43,044 bases of DNA, taken from NCBI GenBank assembly GCA_018064725.1, contig JAGHUQ010000014.1, forward strand, positions 1-43,044, in the 5' to 3' direction. This document shows, piece after piece, positions 40,456-43,044 of this stretch (positions are counted from its first letter, which is position 1; each line of letters starts with the position of its first letter). The notes under the pieces were generated by a model. It did no database searches and had not been told where the DNA came from. It was given only the letters and a program-made list of their open reading frames with translations. The stretch comes from Candidatus Cryptobacteroides caccocaballi (lineage in GTDB: Bacteria > Bacteroidota > Bacteroidia > Bacteroidales > UBA932). Made by a program: the position numbers and the translations under genes.

Positions 40456-43044
40456 TGAAACAAAGACTATTCCTGATAGACGGACACGCACTTGTATTCA
40501 AGATGTACTATGCGTTTCTCAGACGTCCTATGATCAATTCCAAGGGCGCTGACATGTCCATCCTGTACGGCTTTACCAAATACCTCCTCGAGATGATCGA
40601 GAAGGAACAGCCTACCCATCTGGCCGTATCCTTCGACCCTCCGGGAGGAACATTCCGTAACCAGATGTACCCCGAGTACAAGGCCAACAGGGATGCTACC
40701 CCGCAACTCGTGATTGATGCGCTCCAACCGCTGACCGAGATCTGCCAGGCACTCCGCATCCCCGTTCTCATGATGATGGGCTTCGAGGCAGACGACGTAA
40801 TCGGTTCGATGGCGAAGCGCGCAGAGAAGGAAGGTTTCGAGGTCTACATGGTCACCCCTGACAAGGACTATGGCCAGCTCATCTCCGAAAACATATACCA
40901 ATACAAACCTGGCAAGGGAGGTGACGAAAGAGAGATTTTCGGAATCAGGGAAGTCTGCGAGAAATATGGCATAGAAAGGCCTGAGCAGGTAATCGACATG
41001 CTCGCCATCTGCGGCGACTCCGCCGACAACGTTCCCGGAGTCAAAGGCGTCGGGGAGGTCGGAGCAAGCAAGCTTATCGCGAAGTACGGCACTCTCGAGA
41101 ACATCTATGCTCACCTGGATGAGCTCACTGCCAGCCAGAGGGCAAAGTTCGAGGACGCGAAAGGCCATATCGCTCTCAGCAAGCAGCTTGTGACGATAAA
41201 GACCGACATTGAAATCGAGACCCCGACCGAGGCTATGGCCCTCGATGGAGTCGTCGACGCAAAGGCGACTGAGCTCTTCGACTTCTATGAGTTCGGTTCA
41301 CTCAAGCGCCACCTCAAGAAGCTCTGTGTCGACGGCGCTCTCACCTGCGACATACCGGTCGTGGAAGACAAGCCCGAGTTCAGCTTCGAAGAAAGCGACG
41401 CCGCTACGGTATGCAAGGCCGCAAAAGAAGCAGGAAGGTGCGCAATCAGCATATATGAAGACGGCAGAGTATGCATGGCCGCCGCCGGAAAGGTAGCGTC
41501 TGACCATGCAGACAGCTTTGCGGAGGTCCTTTCTGATGCAGCAATTGCAAAATACGGATATGAGCTCAAGCCGCAGATCAAGATATGCCGTGGCATAGAA
41601 GGACGCCTGATGGACATAGCGCTCATGGACTATCTCGTAAATCCGGAAAAGAGCCACAAGCTGGACATGCTCTGCAAGACCGAGCTGGGAATAGACCTCG
41701 CCGTCGATGAAGAAAAGCCAGCTCAGACCTCATTCTCGCTTTTCGACGAAATCCCTGACGAGGTGGAAAGTACCGATTCGGGAAAGACACGCGAGACAGC
41801 ACTGCTTTTCGAGCTTGGAAGGAAGAAGGAGGAAGAGCTCGCCGCCCATGACCTCACGAAACTCTTCGACGAGATGGAGGAGCCGCTCATAAGAGTGCTC
41901 GCCGGCATGGAAGAGGAAGGTGTCAAGGTGGATCTCAGCATACTCAGGCAGTTCGCCGACACCCTCAGGCAGGAAGTCGCTGAGCGCGAGGACAGGATTC
42001 GCGAAATGGTGGACGAACCATCGCTGAACATACTCTCGCCGAAGCAGATAGGCATCGTTCTCTTCGAGAAGCTCGCACTCGACCCAAAGGTCAAGAAAAG
42101 CAAGACCGGAGCATACCCGACCGATGAGGAGACCCTTCTGGATCTCGCCGACCGCCATCCGGTAATCAACGAGATATTGGAATTCAGGGCAGCCAAGAAA
42201 CTGCTCTCAACCTATATTGAACCATTCCCGGAGTTCGTCAACCGGCGCACGGGGAAGATACACACCACCTTCAACCAGGCGCTCACCGCGACCGGACGCC
42301 TCAGTTCGTCAAAACCTAACCTCCAGAACATCCCTATCCGTACGGAAAGGGGCAAGGAGATACGCAAGGCCTTCGTCCCGAGCCGCCCGGACGGCATCAT
42401 AATGTCTGCCGACTACTCCCAGATTGAGCTAAGGATCATGGCACATCTATGCCAGGACCAGCACCTCATCGCATCCTTCAACGCCGGCGTCGATGTCCAC
42501 AAGGCCACCGCTGCGAAGATATTCAAAGTAGACGCATCGGAAGTGACATCCGACCAGAGACGAATCGCGAAGACCGCGAATTTCGGCATCATGTACGGAA
42601 TATCCTCATTCGGACTTGCACAGAGGCTGAAGGTCTCACGCTCCGAGGCAAAGCAGATCATCGACGACTATTTCGAATCCTTCCCATCCATCAGGATGTT
42701 CATCAACGACACCCTCACCGCAGCACGCGAGAACGGATACGTTGAGACACTTTTCGGAAGAAGGAGATATGTCCCTGACGTGAACGCCAAGAACGGAACG
42801 GTGCGGGCACTCGCAGAGAGGAACGCCGTGAACGCCCCTATCCAGGGAACCTCCGCCGACATCATCAAGATTGCGATGATAAACGTCGACAGGAGGATAC
42901 GCGAAGCCGGCCTGAAGAGCCGCATGGTACTCCAGATCCACGACGAACTCGTATTCGACGCCGTGATGGAAGAAGCAGAAACATTGAAGAACATCATAAC
43001 CGAGGAGATGGAGAACGTCATCAAGCTCTCGATCCCGCTCACAG
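40455..43044 (+). CDS. polA: DNA polymerase I (3' end beyond the window)
   Basis: Not in the ORF track because the frame is open at the window edge: 863 codons are visible and perhaps 60 are missing. The 5'-3' exonuclease (FEN-like) domain covers about 1-290 (FLIDGHALVFK, FEADDVIGS, ICGDSADNVPGVKGVG). The 3'-5' exonuclease region (about 300-460) appears degenerate: the DxE motif is replaced around CAISIYEDG, and the later Asp motifs are not found. The polymerase domain (about 465 on) has motif A SADYSQIELRI, motif B RRIAKTANFGIMYG and motif C QIHDELVF. It works in Okazaki fragment maturation and repair. The ATG overlaps the upstream ABC stop. Confidence 0.95.
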   Translation, partial: MKQRLFLIDGHALVFKMYYAFLRRPMINSKGADMSILYGFTKYLLEMIEKEQPTHLAVSFDPPGGTFRNQMYPEYKANRDATPQLVIDALQPLTEICQALRIPVLMMMGFEADDVIGSMAKRAEKEGFEVYMVTPDKDYGQLISENIYQYKPGKGGDEREIFGIREVCEKYGIERPEQVIDMLAICGDSADNVPGVKGVGEVGASKLIAKYGTLENIYAHLDELTASQRAKFEDAKGHIALSKQLVTIKTDIEIETPTEAMALDGVVDAKATELFDFYEFGSLKRHLKKLCVDGALTCDIPVVEDKPEFSFEESDAATVCKAAKEAGRCAISIYEDGRVCMAAAGKVASDHADSFAEVLSDAAIAKYGYELKPQIKICRGIEGRLMDIALMDYLVNPEKSHKLDMLCKTELGIDLAVDEEKPAQTSFSLFDEIPDEVESTDSGKTRETALLFELGRKKEEELAAHDLTKLFDEMEEPLIRVLAGMEEEGVKVDLSILRQFADTLRQEVAEREDRIREMVDEPSLNILSPKQIGIVLFEKLALDPKVKKSKTGAYPTDEETLLDLADRHPVINEILEFRAAKKLLSTYIEPFPEFVNRRTGKIHTTFNQALTATGRLSSSKPNLQNIPIRTERGKEIRKAFVPSRPDGIIMSADYSQIELRIMAHLCQDQHLIASFNAGVDVHKATAAKIFKVDASEVTSDQRRIAKTANFGIMYGISSFGLAQRLKVSRSEAKQIIDDYFESFPSIRMFINDTLTAARENGYVETLFGRRRYVPDVNAKNGTVRALAERNAVNAPIQGTSADIIKIAMINVDRRIREAGLKSRMVLQIHDELVFDAVMEEAETLKNIITEEMENVIKLSIPLT

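Noticed and set aside
40467-41168. 233-codon minus-strand ORF inside polA
   Set aside because: Shadow of the 5'-3' exonuclease domain of polA, whose true plus-strand frame is missing from the ORF track only because it runs off the window.
1-43044. CRISPR arrays, tRNA or rRNA genes, transposases, prophage genes
   Set aside because: No regularly spaced direct repeats, no tRNA-like cloverleaf with GGTTCGAATCC arm in the intergenic gaps, and no transposase, integrase or phage structural genes among the frames.

Overview
The window is a stretch of chromosome from a member of the Bacteroidota, most likely the order Bacteroidales. The clearest evidence is the repeated Bacteroidota-type -7 promoter box (TAnnTTTG), found at 17 places in front of genes on both strands. 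Genes also lack Shine-Dalgarno sites, and families typical of this phylum are present (DUF4293, DUF3822, YitT, membrane AraC regulators, FKBP lipoproteins, a TPR gene behind gyrA). I see no rRNA, tRNA, CRISPR array, phage or intact insertion sequence. Most of the window is compact housekeeping sequence; the longest stretch without a gene is about 208 bp.

Layout. 1-8.6 kb (all minus): EttA, a membrane AraC regulator, and a four-gene unit running SPOR lipoprotein > degenerate M28 peptidase with a TonB C-terminal domain > LeuS > YitT. 8.6-10.8 kb (plus): CapA-family protein and PhoH, overlapping. 10.8-15.3 kb (minus): the 3' remnant of a GH127 glycosidase, then gyrA followed by a secreted TPR protein. 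15.5-17.8 kb (plus): a Clp ATPase lacking the middle domain, with a possible 39-residue ORF antisense to its end. 18-19.6 kb (minus): M48 lipoprotein protease and a nucleoside phosphorylase. 19.7-21.4 kb (plus): DUF4293 and FabF. 21.5-23.4 kb (minus): release factor 1 and MazG. 23.5-24.8 kb (plus): acetyl-CoA hydrolase/transferase. 24.9-30.8 kb (minus): a tightly packed six-gene run, NrnA-like > FKBP > FKBP > MATE > cytidylate-kinase-like > serine hydrolase. 30.9-33.3 kb (plus): membrane-anchored pilin-like protein, DUF3822, RsmD, YbaK. 33.5-34.3 kb (minus): TpiA. 34.4-36.0 kb (plus): TyrS and RbfA. 36.0-38.7 kb (minus): C1 bleomycin-hydrolase-type peptidase and a LolC/E-type permease. 38.7 kb to the end (plus): a FecCD/FecE importer pair and DNA polymerase I, cut off by the window edge.

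Functionally the genes cover translation (LeuS, TyrS, RF1, RsmD, RbfA, EttA, YbaK), DNA maintenance (GyrA, PolA, MazG), proteolysis and envelope upkeep (Clp, M48, FKBPs, SPOR, CapA, LolE-like) and central metabolism (TpiA, FabF, CoA-transferase, nucleoside phosphorylase).

The most interesting unexplained signal is noncoding. Two intergenic elements (about 24831-24945 and 33303-33438) share an architecture: a long closing inverted repeat, two internal hairpins, and a similar GGGAGGG / GA-GAG / CGAAG core. Their stems differ in sequence but still pair, and both sit between convergent genes. Other points worth attention are the M28-TonB protein that has lost metal ligands, a Pol I whose proofreading residues appear absent, the M-domain-less Clp ATPase, overlapping divergent promoters at mazG, and the pilin-like/DUF3822 gene pair.
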